In this document: positions 44,204 through 54,078 of the stretch, piece by piece
Position numbering within the stretch: position 1 is the stretch's first letter
Layout: each line of letters starts with the position of its first letter
Assembly: GCA_947496065.1 (NCBI GenBank)
Contig: CANMBF010000004.1
Location: 43,697-107,696, forward strand
Source of the DNA: Bacteroidota bacterium
GTDB lineage: Bacteria; Bacteroidota; Bacteroidia; NS11-12g; UBA955
DNA length: 64,000 nucleotides
Direction: 5' to 3'
Made by a program: the position numbers and the translations under genes
The notes under the pieces: generated by a model
Seen by the model: the letters and a program-made list of their open reading frames with translations, nothing else
What the model was told of the DNA's origin: nothing
Database searches by the model: none

Positions 44204-47200
44204 TTAACGCAGAATCATAATATTACCTTCTTCTTCGTGTCTCAGATCATCTGAACCAACAAATTCGAGGCGATAGAAATAGAGGCCTTGTTCAACATAT
44301 TTGCCTTCGAAAGAACCATCCCATCCCAATTGAGGATTGTCTGTTTTGAACATGATTTCGCCCCAACGGTTGAAGATTACAAATTTGTATGATTTAGCAT
44401 ATGACAAACCACGTGGTTTGAAGAAGTCATTTATTTGGTCATCGTTGCCAGGAGAGAAAGCATTTGGCATGTAGTAAATAACATCTGGCGCAATGAACAA
44501 GGTTTGAATTGAAGTGTCTTTGCATCCATATATGTTGGTTACAATTAATGAAGTCTTTTGTGTTACAGTATCGGTGTAGAGCAATAATGGATTTTGATTC
44601 GTAGAAGTTCCCATGGCACTAAAATTCCACAACCAACTATTGGCACCTTTAGATGAATCGATGTATTGAATGTCCACTTCATTTTCCCACGATCTCAATT
44701 TTTGATAAGTAAATTTAGCAGTTGGACCCGGATTTACATTGGCGTACAATGACTTTATTAAGGTATCTAAACAACCCTTATCTGTTTTTACAGAAAGTGT
44801 TACAGTAAACTGCCCAGTTCTTTTGTACATGTGTTTAGGCGACTGCAAGGTAGAAATTGTTTTACCATCTCCAAAGGTCCATTTGTAAGACGCTATAAAA
44901 CCAGGATTGATAGTTGAGTTATTTGTAAATACAGTTGAATCTCTTAATAAGCATACATCGTTTGCTGTGAAATCTAATGTCGGATTTGGATCAACTTCAA
45001 CGATTGCAGTTGCGGTATCCCAACAACTATAGTTAGTGGTTACTTTTAATAGAATTGGGTAAGTGCCATTGGCTGGGTAACGATAGGCCGGCGGCGCAGC
45101 AACAATAGATGAATCTCCATTGCCATAATAAAATTGGTAGCTAGCAATCACACCATTGGTAATTTTAGATTTATTACTGATCTTAAAACTATTGCCTTTT
45201 AAGCAACTCTCCTTTGGGTTAATGGTGAAATCCGCAACAGGCATTGGTCGAACATAAACCATTGCGGTGTCAGATTCAGAACATAAATTATCACTTGTTA
45301 AAGCCATGATAACATTGAAGGAGTCTATTTTAACATAAGAATGTGCAATATTTACACCCGTTCCAGTGGTTAAATCGCCAAAGGTCCAATTGGTGTTAGT
45401 AATAGTACCAGAGGCAATATTAGATGTGGAAGCAAAATTGAAATTGTTATTTAAATAACATTGTTGATTGTTATCGATAGTGAATGAAGGTATAGGCATT
45501 GGATAAACGACAACACCCTTTGTAGTTGTGTCTTTACAATTACCTGTTACAGTTGAAGAAATAAGTGAAACGGTATAATTGCCTTCTATGGGATAAGAAT
45601 AATTAGGATTTTGATTATTGGCAGTATCATTGGTTAAGGTATTCACTCCAAAGTCCCAGAAGTGTTTTATACTTCCATTACCACTTACAGTGGAATTAGC
45701 AATAAAATCGAAGTTATTTCCTTGTAAACAGCTAGATACTTTATTGGCATTAAACGAAGCTACCGGCATCGGATAAACCCTTGCATCTTTAATAACAGTA
45801 TCATTGCAATTGTAATTGGATGTTGAAATTAATCGCACCTTATACAAGGTTGGATTTGTATACTTATGGGAAGTATTAGCAAAATTACCATCGACATTGC
45901 CATCGCCAAAATTCCAAGCCATGGTATAGGTGCCATATTTTATGGATGCAACAGCATTAAATACAAAATTGTTGCCTAACCTACATTGTTTATCATTGTT
46001 GATTGTGTAAGTGCCCTTAGGTTTAGGATAAACAATAATAGTTTTGGTTAAGGTATCAGGACAAGAGTGATCGCTGAAAGCGATATTGGTAACGGTATAA
46101 GTTGAATCTTTGGTATATTTTTTAGGCACACCAGTAAACTGATTCGAGAATGTACCATCACCAAATAACCATTTATTGGTATAATTACCAACGGATATAA
46201 ACGTGGCTGACGAGAAAACAAAACTATTGCTATTCACACACTGTCCGGGGTTATTGATAACAAAGTTGGTATTTGGGTGTGGGTATACATTGACGATGTT
46301 AAATGCAGTATCCACACAGCCATTGTTACCATATGTAAGCAATGCCACATTGTAATCGGCCTCTGATAAGTATTGGTGGTTTACCAATGCTTGATTGATG
46401 GAAGTATCACCATCATCGAATCGCCATACATTTTTGGTAATTGCACCACCTGGAAAAATTGAATTATCTGTAAATGTAAAAAAGTTCTTTCTAAAACATT
46501 GAGAGCTATTGTTGATTGTAAAGGAAGGTTGCGGCATTGCCAATACTTTTAGTGAATCGACAATGGAATCCTTGCAATTTTGATTGGATACCAATATTAG
46601 TTTGGCCTCATAAGTGCCAATAATTGCTAATTTTAATTGGATACTATCGACACCGTTGAAGCTTTGGCCATCTGATATTCGCCAAGCCCTAGTATAGGTT
46701 CCGGAACTAATGCTAGAGGTTGATTTTAATTTGAACCCGTTAATTTTCAAACACTGGGTATTGGTATTAGTGTTAAATGAAGCGTTTGGAGAGGGTTTTA
46801 CAATTGAGGTTGTTTTAATACTGTCTCTACAACCTTTATTGGAGATGGCTTTTACCTCGGTAATATATGTGCCTGCAGCAATATAAGTATGAGATACCGA
46901 GTCTTTATTGGTTGCAGTTCCTGCATCGCCAAAGGTCCAATTATGTGAAACCGTTCCGGTAGAAATGGTCGACTTTGCTTTGAACCTAAACACATTGCCC
47001 TTAGAGCACAAACTATTGTCAAAGTTGGTAACCACAACTTTTGGCATAGGGTTAACCAATATTTTTTGGTAAACAGTGTCGCTGCAAGCATCATCGCCAT
47101 CGTCGGTTGTGGAAGTTAAGCGGATGGTTCGGTTGCCTTGTGTTTTGTATTTGTATTGGACAGAATCTTTCAAAAGATAATCAATCCCAACATCAACCGT

Positions 47201-48220
47201 CCAATTGTTGAGTATTGGTAAACCATTGCTCACAGTTGTGCCCGATTCAAAAGTAAACTGATTGCCAACTAAACATTGGCTAGTATCTTTAGTGGTTATT
47301 TTTGCTTTAGGATGTGGGCTTACTGATAAGAAACTTTGAGCTGTATCGATGCATCCATTCACCAATTTATTAATTTGACTTACGTAAAAGAAATTGGCAG
47401 TACTATATTTGTGCTGAGCGGAGTCAATTTTAGAAACCATCGCACTACCATCTCCAAACAGCCAACTTGCAAAGGAAAATGGACTCGTATAAGAATAAGA
47501 TGCGGAGTTAAATTTAAACAAATTGCCGCGTAAACATTGTACATTGTCGTTGATGACTGTCTCAATATTTGGCATTTCTTTGATATTTACCTGTTTTTTT
47601 ATAACATCTTTACAGCCTTTGTCGGATATGACTTTCAATTCGGTGTTGAAGAAGGTATTAAAAAATTTGTATTTATGAGTAATGGTTTTGGTGGTGAGGG
47701 TGTCATTGTTCGTGCCATCCGTCCAATTCCAAATGTATTTTGTAATGGTACCTGCACTAATCGTAGATGTAGACGTGAAGGTGTATTTGTGGTACTTGTA
47801 ACACTGACTATCGTTTGGGAAAGTAAATGAAGGACTCGGTTTTGCATACACCGTTAATGAAGAATCTGAAAGATAACACGTGTGGGCGGGAGAGGTGGTT
47901 ATAACCCTTATTTTGTAACCTGTGCCTGGTAAAGTAGTGAGTGGCATTTCATAGACAACAGCTTTTGGCACTGAGTCAGTATATGATTTTAATGTTGTTG
48001 GTGTTGTAAAAGATCCAGTTGCATTGGATAATTGCACAGTGAATACATTGGTTTTGCTGAAATAAACTTTTGACTTTGTGATTGAAACCCTTATCGTATC
48101 ACCCGGACATATTTTGGATGGGGTGAACTTAATCGACATATTGGTTGCAACGCAGGCTTGCCCTTCAATCTTAGCGATAAAAGCGAATGTTAAAATTAGA
48201 ATTAGTAAGTATCTTATCAT
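44204..48220 (-). CDS. Large PKD-repeat surface protein with T9SS type B sorting domain
   Basis: 1338 aa from the ATG at 48220 (the frame extends 9 bp to a TTG). Signal peptide MIRYLLILILTFAFIAKIEG-QA. About 13 PKD-like repeats of 85-90 residues follow, each with a WxFGDG-like core (WLFGDG, WTFGDA, WRFDDG, WNFGDG, WTFGDL). Each has a Cys early in the unit (QCxxxNxFxF) and a second in the (G/N)CxDT motif near its end. The last 90 residues match the gliding-motility-associated (CHU_C) type B tail: NAFSPGNDDQINDFFKP, YKFVIFNRWGEIMFKT, LGWDGSFEGKYVEQGLYFYRLEF. It is thus exported by T9SS and displayed on or released from the surface, probably as an adhesin. Its end is 8 bp from the transpeptidase stop (convergent). 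Confidence 0.92.
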   Translation of the reverse strand: MIRYLLILILTFAFIAKIEGQACVATNMSIKFTPSKICPGDTIRVSITKSKVYFSKTNVFTVQLSNATGSFTTPTTLKSYTDSVPKAVVYEMPLTTLPGTGYKIRVITTSPAHTCYLSDSSLTVYAKPSPSFTFPNDSQCYKYHKYTFTSTSTISAGTITKYIWNWTDGTNNDTLTTKTITHKYKFFNTFFNTELKVISDKGCKDVIKKQVNIKEMPNIETVINDNVQCLRGNLFKFNSASYSYTSPFSFASWLFGDGSAMVSKIDSAQHKYSTANFFYVSQINKLVNGCIDTAQSFLSVSPHPKAKITTKDTSQCLVGNQFTFESGTTVSNGLPILNNWTVDVGIDYLLKDSVQYKYKTQGNRTIRLTSTTDDGDDACSDTVYQKILVNPMPKVVVTNFDNSLCSKGNVFRFKAKSTISTGTVSHNWTFGDAGTATNKDSVSHTYIAAGTYITEVKAISNKGCRDSIKTTSIVKPSPNASFNTNTNTQCLKINGFKLKSTSSISSGTYTRAWRISDGQSFNGVDSIQLKLAIIGTYEAKLILVSNQNCKDSIVDSLKVLAMPQPSFTINNSSQCFRKNFFTFTDNSIFPGGAITKNVWRFDDGDTSINQALVNHQYLSEADYNVALLTYGNNGCVDTAFNIVNVYPHPNTNFVINNPGQCVNSNSFVFSSATFISVGNYTNKWLFGDGTFSNQFTGVPKKYTKDSTYTVTNIAFSDHSCPDTLTKTIIVYPKPKGTYTINNDKQCRLGNNFVFNAVASIKYGTYTMAWNFGDGNVDGNFANTSHKYTNPTLYKVRLISTSNYNCNDTVIKDARVYPMPVASFNANKVSSCLQGNNFDFIANSTVSGNGSIKHFWDFGVNTLTNDTANNQNPNYSYPIEGNYTVSLISSTVTGNCKDTTTKGVVVYPMPIPSFTIDNNQQCYLNNNFNFASTSNIASGTITNTNWTFGDLTTGTGVNIAHSYVKIDSFNVIMALTSDNLCSESDTAMVYVRPMPVADFTINPKESCLKGNSFKISNKSKITNGVIASYQFYYGNGDSSIVAAPPAYRYPANGTYPILLKVTTNYSCWDTATAIVEVDPNPTLDFTANDVCLLRDSTVFTNNSTINPGFIASYKWTFGDGKTISTLQSPKHMYKRTGQFTVTLSVKTDKGCLDTLIKSLYANVNPGPTAKFTYQKLRSWENEVDIQYIDSSKGANSWLWNFSAMGTSTNQNPLLLYTDTVTQKTSLIVTNIYGCKDTSIQTLFIAPDVIYYMPNAFSPGNDDQINDFFKPRGLSYAKSYKFVIFNRWGEIMFKTDNPQLGWDGSFEGKYVEQGLYFYRLEFVGSDDLRHEEEGNIMILR

Positions 48221-48292
48221 CTTATGCAAAAATTAATGTATGAATAATCTACGAATATAAGGGAAAAAATGAAAATTACAAATTGGCAAAAA

Positions 48293-49624
48293 CTACCAAA
48301 GTTGAGCGTTATCAAAGTTCCCCGAACTCATAAGTAGTAAGACACGCGGTTGTTCTGAAACGTTGCCTTTAAAATTATTGATTTTTAAAATTAATTCAGA
48401 AATATTGTTAACTGACTCAATATCAGAGTTAAAGCCCGCCTTTATACTTGCTTTGTCGAGGGGTGGCATTTTTTTATGCTCAAATACATGTGGGTTGCAG
48501 TAGACAATGGCTTTATCGGCAGCTTTCATGGTGTCTTTGTATTGGGGTAAAAAGTTTTTACTTAAACTGCTAAAGGTATGCAATTCAAAAACGGCCATTA
48601 TTTGGGCATCCTGAAATTGATTTCTTACCGCCTCAACAGTTGCTTTCAATTTACTGGGTGAATGGGCAAAATCTCTAAAAATGATGAGCGTCTTGTCTTC
48701 AAACACTTTTTCTAAACGACGGGCACTACCAGAAAAGTCTGCCATAGCGGTATAGAAATCTGCAATCGAAATGCCAATATTTTCGCAAAGCATTGCAGCA
48801 CCTTCCATGTTTTGTATATTGTGTTCTCCAAATACAGCTAAGGGGTAGGCTTTGTCTTTTATTACTTGAACAATTCCAACATTGTTTTCGTAATTTGGGG
48901 TATTGTACGACCTTTTGTTAACCTTCGCTTTTTGACAGATATTTGACAAGATTTGATCGCCTTCAAAATAAATTATTTCGCCTTCCGGTTCAATGGTGGC
49001 AATGTATTGGGTGAATTGGTCAACATAGTTGTCAAAGGTTGGAAACACATTAATATGGTCCCAAGCAATGCCTGTGATTTGCGTAAAATGTGGTTTGTAT
49101 TTCAAAAATTTAGGTACCCTATCGAGAGCAGAAGTCAAGTATTCATCGCCTTCTATTACCATAATGGGCGCATCGCTAAATTTTACCATGGTATCAAATC
49201 CTTCGAGTTGCGATCCTACCAAATAGTCGAAATCCATGTCTAGTTTTTTTAGTACATGCATAATCATAGCGGTGGTAGATGTTTTGCCATGGCTGCCGGC
49301 AATCACAATTCTTATTTTTGCCTTCGCCTGCTCATAGACGTATTCAGGGAAACTATAAATTTTAAGGCCTAACGCTTTTGCTTTAGCAAGTTCGGTATTG
49401 TCTTCACGGGCATGCATGCCAAGAATAATAAAATCTAAATCCTTGGTAATTTTTTCCGGAAACCATCCAAAAACTTCAGGTAAAATCCCTTTTGATTTTA
49501 AGCGTGACAAGGCAGGTTCAAAAATTTCATCATCACTGCCAGTTATAGTATGGCCAAGCTGATGCAAGGCAATGGCCATGTTGTGCATGACGGCACCTCC
49601 GCAGGCCAAAATATGAATTTTCAT
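48293..49624 (-). CDS. mpl: UDP-N-acetylmuramate:L-Ala-gamma-D-Glu-meso-DAP ligase Mpl
   Basis: 443 aa from the ATG at 49624 (MKIHILACGGAVMHNMAIAL); a TTG at 49645 extends the frame but adds no known sequence. Mur ligase architecture: N-terminal Rossmann domain with HTITGSDDEIFEP, ATP loop IAGSHGKTSTTAMI, central VIEGDEYLTSA and IAWDHINVFPT, and the C-terminal domain with SARRLEKVF and DFAHSPSKLKATVEAVR. SDDEIFEP and GDEYLTSA distinguish Mpl, which attaches recycled tripeptide to UDP-MurNAc, from MurC. Cytosolic. Monocistronic. Confidence 0.93.
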   Translation of the reverse strand: MKIHILACGGAVMHNMAIALHQLGHTITGSDDEIFEPALSRLKSKGILPEVFGWFPEKITKDLDFIILGMHAREDNTELAKAKALGLKIYSFPEYVYEQAKAKIRIVIAGSHGKTSTTAMIMHVLKKLDMDFDYLVGSQLEGFDTMVKFSDAPIMVIEGDEYLTSALDRVPKFLKYKPHFTQITGIAWDHINVFPTFDNYVDQFTQYIATIEPEGEIIYFEGDQILSNICQKAKVNKRSYNTPNYENNVGIVQVIKDKAYPLAVFGEHNIQNMEGAAMLCENIGISIADFYTAMADFSGSARRLEKVFEDKTLIIFRDFAHSPSKLKATVEAVRNQFQDAQIMAVFELHTFSSLSKNFLPQYKDTMKAADKAIVYCNPHVFEHKKMPPLDKASIKAGFNSDIESVNNISELILKINNFKGNVSEQPRVLLLMSSGNFDNAQLW

Positions 49625-49707
49625 TGCTATTAAATTGAACAACAAAAAACGAATAATTAAACCATAAGTTAAAAATTATTTACAAGTATTTTTAGTACTC
49701 ACTAAGC

Positions 49708-50856
49708 TTATTGTAATTTGGTGTAATAATTATAAACGCCCGCATTGCTTGTTGGTGATTTAAAAATGGAATATAAATCTTGTAAAATTAGGTCTGGTCT
49801 GCCAACACCAATTTCCCAAAAAGCATTGCCCCCAGGGCTATTCTCTTGCTTATTGTTGTTAAAGAGTTGTTTGTTTTGAAAGGCTTTGAATAAGCCATAA
49901 CGCGTGTCTTGTTGCAACATTTCTTCGCGCCATTTATATTGACCGATGTGTATCCAGATATCGGCTTCTTTGGCCACATGTAAAACATCCTCCAAACTTT
50001 TTGGATAAGTAAACAAGGGTTGTAGATCGCTGAAACAATAAATGCCGCCTGCATCTTCAATCAATTGCGCAGTATAGCTTTTACCGCCTGGTACAAACCA
50101 AGTATCCCCAAACATGGCCTCTGCTAAAATTGTTGGATTGTTTTTGCCTTCACTTTTTAAAATGGCGCTTTGTTGTTTTGCCAATTCATGGGTTGCATTG
50201 TAATTTTTTGAAATAATATTGAAAATACTATCGGCCAATGCGAGTTTTCCGGAAATGGCGCCAAATAATTTGATCCATTCTGCGCGTGCTAAAGGGTGTG
50301 CTTCTTTGAAATTATTGCAGTAAATTATTTTAATACCATTGTTTTCCAATTGCTTCCCAATTGCTGTGGTGTTAAAATTTTCTGAATTGCAAATAAGAAT
50401 ATCAGGTTTGAGTCCTAATATTTTTTCAAGTTGTAATTGGGCTTCTTCGCCAATTTCTTGTGTTTTATTTTGCTTGCATTGTTGCAATAAAATGCTATCC
50501 GAATAGAAATTGATATTATCCAATCCTACGATTTGTGATTGTTCATCGAGTAATTCTAGAAAACCAGCAAATACAGTTGAAAGGACAACGATTTTAGGTT
50601 GCTTTTGGGCTTTATCAAAGGTGTAACCCCAAATGGTATCTTGGTTGTTAATTTGTATAATTTGAATTGATTCATCTGATTCAACCAAGCCAAATTGTTT
50701 TGAATAAGAAATGGTATGATAATGCCTTTCGCCCAATATGTTTTTTTTGATTGATTGATGACATGAACTTAATGTAAATAAGATGCAATAAAATAGTAAA
50801 CTAAGTTGACTATAATTTTGGAATTTATGGAGATATAAATATTGGCTTAAACGCAT
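49708..50856 (-). CDS. btuF: BtuF-like substrate-binding lipoprotein (B12 uptake)
   Basis: 382 aa from the ATG at 50856; its first base shares the TGATG junction with the CWC gene, and a TTG at 50859 is not needed. The lipobox LSSC ends the signal sequence. The fold is the two-lobed cluster A-II type joined by one helix: PKIVVLSTVFAGFLELLD, IVGLDNINFYSD, LGLKPDILICNSENFNTTAIGKQLE, GIKIIYCNNF, GDTWFVPGGKSYTAQLIEDAGG and ADIWIHIGQYKWREE. It captures cobalamin or a related chelate and would hand it to an ABC importer (BtuCD), not in this window. Last gene of the riboswitch operon. Confidence 0.86.
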   Translation of the reverse strand: MRLSQYLYLHKFQNYSQLSLLFYCILFTLSSCHQSIKKNILGERHYHTISYSKQFGLVESDESIQIIQINNQDTIWGYTFDKAQKQPKIVVLSTVFAGFLELLDEQSQIVGLDNINFYSDSILLQQCKQNKTQEIGEEAQLQLEKILGLKPDILICNSENFNTTAIGKQLENNGIKIIYCNNFKEAHPLARAEWIKLFGAISGKLALADSIFNIISKNYNATHELAKQQSAILKSEGKNNPTILAEAMFGDTWFVPGGKSYTAQLIEDAGGIYCFSDLQPLFTYPKSLEDVLHVAKEADIWIHIGQYKWREEMLQQDTRYGLFKAFQNKQLFNNNKQENSPGGNAFWEIGVGRPDLILQDLYSIFKSPTSNAGVYNYYTKLQ

Positions 50857-51041
50857 CAATCAAGTGGTTTTTCTATTGTCAATTTATTTAAACACAGGCT
50901 GCATAAACAATCCGTGTATTGGTTTGCAATCATTGCTTTTTGTTGGGTGTTTAATTGTATTTGATAGCACTGGCATTCAAAAATATTCTCTTCATTGCAT
51001 TCAAATGTTTGTTGGCAAGCAGGGCATATTTTAATGGCCAT
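50856..51041 (-). CDS. Cysteine-rich CWC family protein
   Basis: 61 aa with eight Cys: CPAC at residues 6-9, then C15, C23, C25 and the tail CLCSLC (C45, C47, C50). The order CPxCxxxFEC...CxC...DCLCxxCL matches the Cys_rich_CWC family, probably a zinc-binding knuckle. No signal peptide, so cytosolic. It lies inside the B12 operon, 5 bp after the BtuG-like gene and overlapping the BtuF-like start (TGATG). A role in cobalt/cobalamin handling is inferred from position only. Confidence 0.83.
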   Translation of the reverse strand: MAIKICPACQQTFECNEENIFECQCYQIQLNTQQKAMIANQYTDCLCSLCLNKLTIEKPLD

Positions 51042-51046
51042 GGTGC

Positions 51047-52090
51047 TTAAGGTTTAAAGTAAAAATCGTTTGGAATAATACCTGCCTTGAATGTATTGAT
51101 GAACTGCCCATTGTTTTGATAGCGATAGATGTTGCCTTTTTGCACATAATCGATGGCATCGGAGATATAAATAATGCTAGTAATTGGATCGATTCCAATT
51201 CCGTAAAATAGTCTTGTGTTTTCTGGAATTAACGGTTGTGAGTGCAATTGTGTCGCATTAATTGGAAGGTTATAAACACCTTTGTTAAGGTAGTACAAAG
51301 TATCAGCGTTGCCATTGATTTTTAATCGCCATGGTTGTTCATTCATTGTGTTAAAATGAAATGTTTTAATAACAGTATCAGCCAAGGTATTGATGAGTTG
51401 TAAACTGGCCAATTCGTTGTTTGTTGGATTGCCATTGGCCAATACCCACAGGCGACTAAAACGATCGATTTGTAATGAATTGGCGCCATAACCTATTTGA
51501 ATACTATCGATAATACTATCGATTAGCGGATCAATAATGTATAATGTCTTACTGTTTTTATTGGTAACATATACCTTCCCATTCGATGCTATCAATTCTT
51601 CTGTCCAACCCTTGCATTGAATTTTTTTGATAAGTGCATTACTATTCAAATCGACCACAGAAATAGCATTGGCTTTGTAGTCCGTTACATACGCTTTTTG
51701 AATATTCAGGGGCAGAAAATAGCGAGGCGATTCTAGTCCTATAATAGTAGCGATGCTAGCAAATGTAGATGGGTTAACAACTTCAATTTTATTTGAATTA
51801 TTAATCGTAATATACAGTTTGTTGTTGAAGAAGTATAGCGATTGACAAACATCGCCCAATGGGCGACTATTAGCGCTTTTAAATAAGTCGTTCGTATAAC
51901 TATGGTCACTTGGGTTGTATAAGCCAACGCTAGCATTTCCGAACTGAAAATTGCCTTCATTACTTATATAAACACCAGAGGATTGTTGATTAATGGTGGT
52001 ATTAAGTGTCGATGGATGGTCTTTTTTACAAGCCCCAAAACACCAAAGCACGCATCCAATTCCTAAAATTTTATAAAGTGATTTATTCAT
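51047..52090 (-). CDS. BtuG-like beta-propeller lipoprotein (DUF5074/YncE-like)
   Basis: 347 aa from the ATG at 52090 (MNKSLYKILGIGC). The lipobox FGAC yields a lipidated Cys followed by KKDHP. The body is a seven-bladed-type propeller: blades such as SGVYISNEGNFQFGNASVGLY, NKLYITINNSNKIEVVNPSTF, QKAYVTDYKANAISVVDLNSN, GKVYVTNKNSKTLYIIDP and RLWVLANGNPT. In Bacteroides, BtuG is a surface propeller that binds cobalamin tightly and docks on BtuB. Position in a riboswitch-controlled btuB operon supports the same job. It overlaps the preceding stop by 8 bp. Confidence 0.85.
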   Translation of the reverse strand: MNKSLYKILGIGCVLWCFGACKKDHPSTLNTTINQQSSGVYISNEGNFQFGNASVGLYNPSDHSYTNDLFKSANSRPLGDVCQSLYFFNNKLYITINNSNKIEVVNPSTFASIATIIGLESPRYFLPLNIQKAYVTDYKANAISVVDLNSNALIKKIQCKGWTEELIASNGKVYVTNKNSKTLYIIDPLIDSIIDSIQIGYGANSLQIDRFSRLWVLANGNPTNNELASLQLINTLADTVIKTFHFNTMNEQPWRLKINGNADTLYYLNKGVYNLPINATQLHSQPLIPENTRLFYGIGIDPITSIIYISDAIDYVQKGNIYRYQNNGQFINTFKAGIIPNDFYFKP

Positions 52091-53081
52091 GCGCAATAAT
52101 GATGGGGATATAAGTAACTTGATTGGCCTTAGATAGACCTATTTGATAACAACCATTTTCATAGTTAGAAAGATCGATTCTTTTTGTATTTAGTCCTTGG
52201 TTTAGGCTAAAGCTTTCTTCAAAAACAAGTTTACCTGCTGCATCATAAATAATTAAATTACAAGCATGGGTTTCTAGGGCATTAATTTCAAGGTTGCAAT
52301 AATTATTGGTAGGGTTTGGAAATAATGTTAGGCCTGCAAATGCACTCATTTTTTGAATCCCCGTGTTCACTGGATACATAACGCCGACAGCATCAAGGTC
52401 GAACCCCGAAGAGGGGAATGGTGTAGGCCAAGGGTCATTTATTTTGTGATTGTATTGATCGTATTGCGCATACTGTTTATTAAGGCTGCCAACCACATCG
52501 ATGATTTTAATATGGGTGATCGCGTTGATATTAATATTGCTAAAAAGCGCCAATTCATCTAAATCAAAAGGTGTTCCCCAAAGTGCGCGGAACTTGCCAG
52601 CTAGGTTATTTATTTTTCTAGGATTGGTATAGCCGAAAGGACCAGTTTGCAGTGTGTCTTGTGTCAAAGAAGTTGAATTAAATCTGATATAGTTTTTGCC
52701 ATCTGAGCTTACTTCAACAAATGCTAATTCTAAAAATGAATCAATAAAAGTATTTTCGAATATTGCAAAATCTGAACCTGGTCCATTCTTAATAGGGGTG
52801 TTGAATTTTATAATGGCTACGCCGCCATCTCCTAAACTAACCACACCATTGTCGCCCGCTTTGCCTAAGGCCATTGTGCTATCTCCAACTGCTGCGAAGC
52901 CTGATAGAACATTTGAAATATCCTGATAGCCACGTAAAATATTGCATTGGGTAGCCCATGCTTTAAATATAGCACTGTCTTTGTGCAAAGCACTCGATCC
53001 GACCTGCCCAGCGGCAGGAGCATATTGCGCATGTAATTGCAATCCAATAAAAAAGCCCAACAATAAAAGAAGTCTTTGCAT
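52083..53081 (-). CDS. Secreted B12-operon protein with T9SS type A tail
   Basis: 332 aa, signal peptide MQRLLLLLGFFIGLQLHAQ. The core has AIIKFNTPIKNGPGSDFAIFENTF, FLELAFVEVSSDGKNYIRFNST and NAITHIKIIDVVGS, a jelly-roll-like module often found in cell-surface proteins of Bacteroidota B12 operons. The tail is a classic type A sorting domain: LTLFPNPTNNYCNLEIN, NLIIYDAAGKLVFEE, LSNYENGCYQIGL. So it is exported through T9SS to the outer surface. The name is unsettled; presumably it helps capture or retain cobalamin. Start and stop are coupled to both neighbours. Confidence 0.83.
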   Translation of the reverse strand: MQRLLLLLGFFIGLQLHAQYAPAAGQVGSSALHKDSAIFKAWATQCNILRGYQDISNVLSGFAAVGDSTMALGKAGDNGVVSLGDGGVAIIKFNTPIKNGPGSDFAIFENTFIDSFLELAFVEVSSDGKNYIRFNSTSLTQDTLQTGPFGYTNPRKINNLAGKFRALWGTPFDLDELALFSNININAITHIKIIDVVGSLNKQYAQYDQYNHKINDPWPTPFPSSGFDLDAVGVMYPVNTGIQKMSAFAGLTLFPNPTNNYCNLEINALETHACNLIIYDAAGKLVFEESFSLNQGLNTKRIDLSNYENGCYQIGLSKANQVTYIPIIIAHE

Positions 53082-54064
53082 TATTCTTTAATAAACCTTT
53101 GGGTTGAGACTAAATTGTTGCAATAGATGGTAATAATATAAATGCCATTCGCCCAATTGGCTACATTCAATTGCAATGACTCTGAATTCGCTTTAATAGT
53201 GGTGATGGTGCGACCTAATTGATCTGTAATTTGTACCGTGTAATATGTGGATATTAGGTTGTTGTTGTGGATGGTTAGCAGTTCATGTACAGGATTTGGT
53301 GATAATGAAATACTATTGGCCTGTTGCACTTTAGAAACGCTTAAGCCAGAATTTCTGGTTGTAAAATTATCCAAACAAAAGAAGGCGGGTGTATTCATGC
53401 CGAATTGACCATTATCGCTCGAGATTAATTCAAAGGTTAAACTATCAACATTGCCTAATCTTGTAAGGTCGACCCAACGCCAATCCTTCACAATGTAGTC
53501 TTTTGTGCTGTCGTCTGATCGGTAATCCGCCAAATAAAATAACACGCTGTCTTTAGATAAAATACCGCCATAATATTTTCGGATTTTAACCATGAAAAAG
53601 TCTTTGTCTTTGCCAGTGGTACCACCAAACTTTTTGCAAATAAAATCGCCATCTTTTAGCGAATACGATGCATAGGTAGAATTGGTAATATAAAATCCTT
53701 CAACCATTTTGCCTTGGGCCGCACCAGTCAATTTTATGAGGCTGTTTTGTTGACCAATTGCAAAGTTGATTGAACCATTGTAGCCTTTACCTGGTCGCGC
53801 ACTGTAAATGTTGTTGTAATCTGGTGTAATGGTGTCGGTCATGTTGGAATAAGCCCATCCACCCGTCCAGAAGCCACCATATGAAGTGTCGAAAAAATTA
53901 GGAAATAGTGCGTTGCCATTGCTAAAGTTTGCGCCAAGTGGTTGGCTGATGCCATCCCAAAATGTGTCTTTAGAAAGAGTAAGTGATTCAAAAGTTGAAA
54001 TGGTTTGTGCTTTAGAAAAGAAAGTGCAAAGCACACAAAATGAAACTAGAAATAGATTTTTCAT
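53081..54064 (-). CDS. DUF4465 (BtuH-like) cobalamin-binding protein with T9SS tail
   Basis: 327 aa, signal peptide MKNLFLVSFCVLCTFFSKAQ. The DUF4465 domain occupies residues about 22-240: FESLTLSKDTFWDG, FFDTSYGGFWTGGWAYSNMTD, YNNIYSARPGKGYNGS, KMVEGFYITNSTYASYSLKDGD, DSVLFYLADYRSD and PAFFCLDNFTTR. BtuH proteins, B12-binding surface proteins of gut Bacteroidetes, contain this domain as I recall. The remainder is a type A T9SS tail (LSPNPVHELLTIHNNN ... RFIKE). It lies 14 bp after btuB, and its stop shares TAATG with the next gene. Confidence 0.88.
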   Translation of the reverse strand: MKNLFLVSFCVLCTFFSKAQTISTFESLTLSKDTFWDGISQPLGANFSNGNALFPNFFDTSYGGFWTGGWAYSNMTDTITPDYNNIYSARPGKGYNGSINFAIGQQNSLIKLTGAAQGKMVEGFYITNSTYASYSLKDGDFICKKFGGTTGKDKDFFMVKIRKYYGGILSKDSVLFYLADYRSDDSTKDYIVKDWRWVDLTRLGNVDSLTFELISSDNGQFGMNTPAFFCLDNFTTRNSGLSVSKVQQANSISLSPNPVHELLTIHNNNLISTYYTVQITDQLGRTITTIKANSESLQLNVANWANGIYIITIYCNNLVSTQRFIKE

Positions 54065-54078
54065 GGGGTTATATATAA

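Noticed and set aside
49646..49707. Possible cotranscription of mpl with the B12 operon
   Set aside because: The spacing allows read-through, but Mpl has no functional link to B12 uptake and nothing in the spacer decides it, so I leave mpl as a separate unit.
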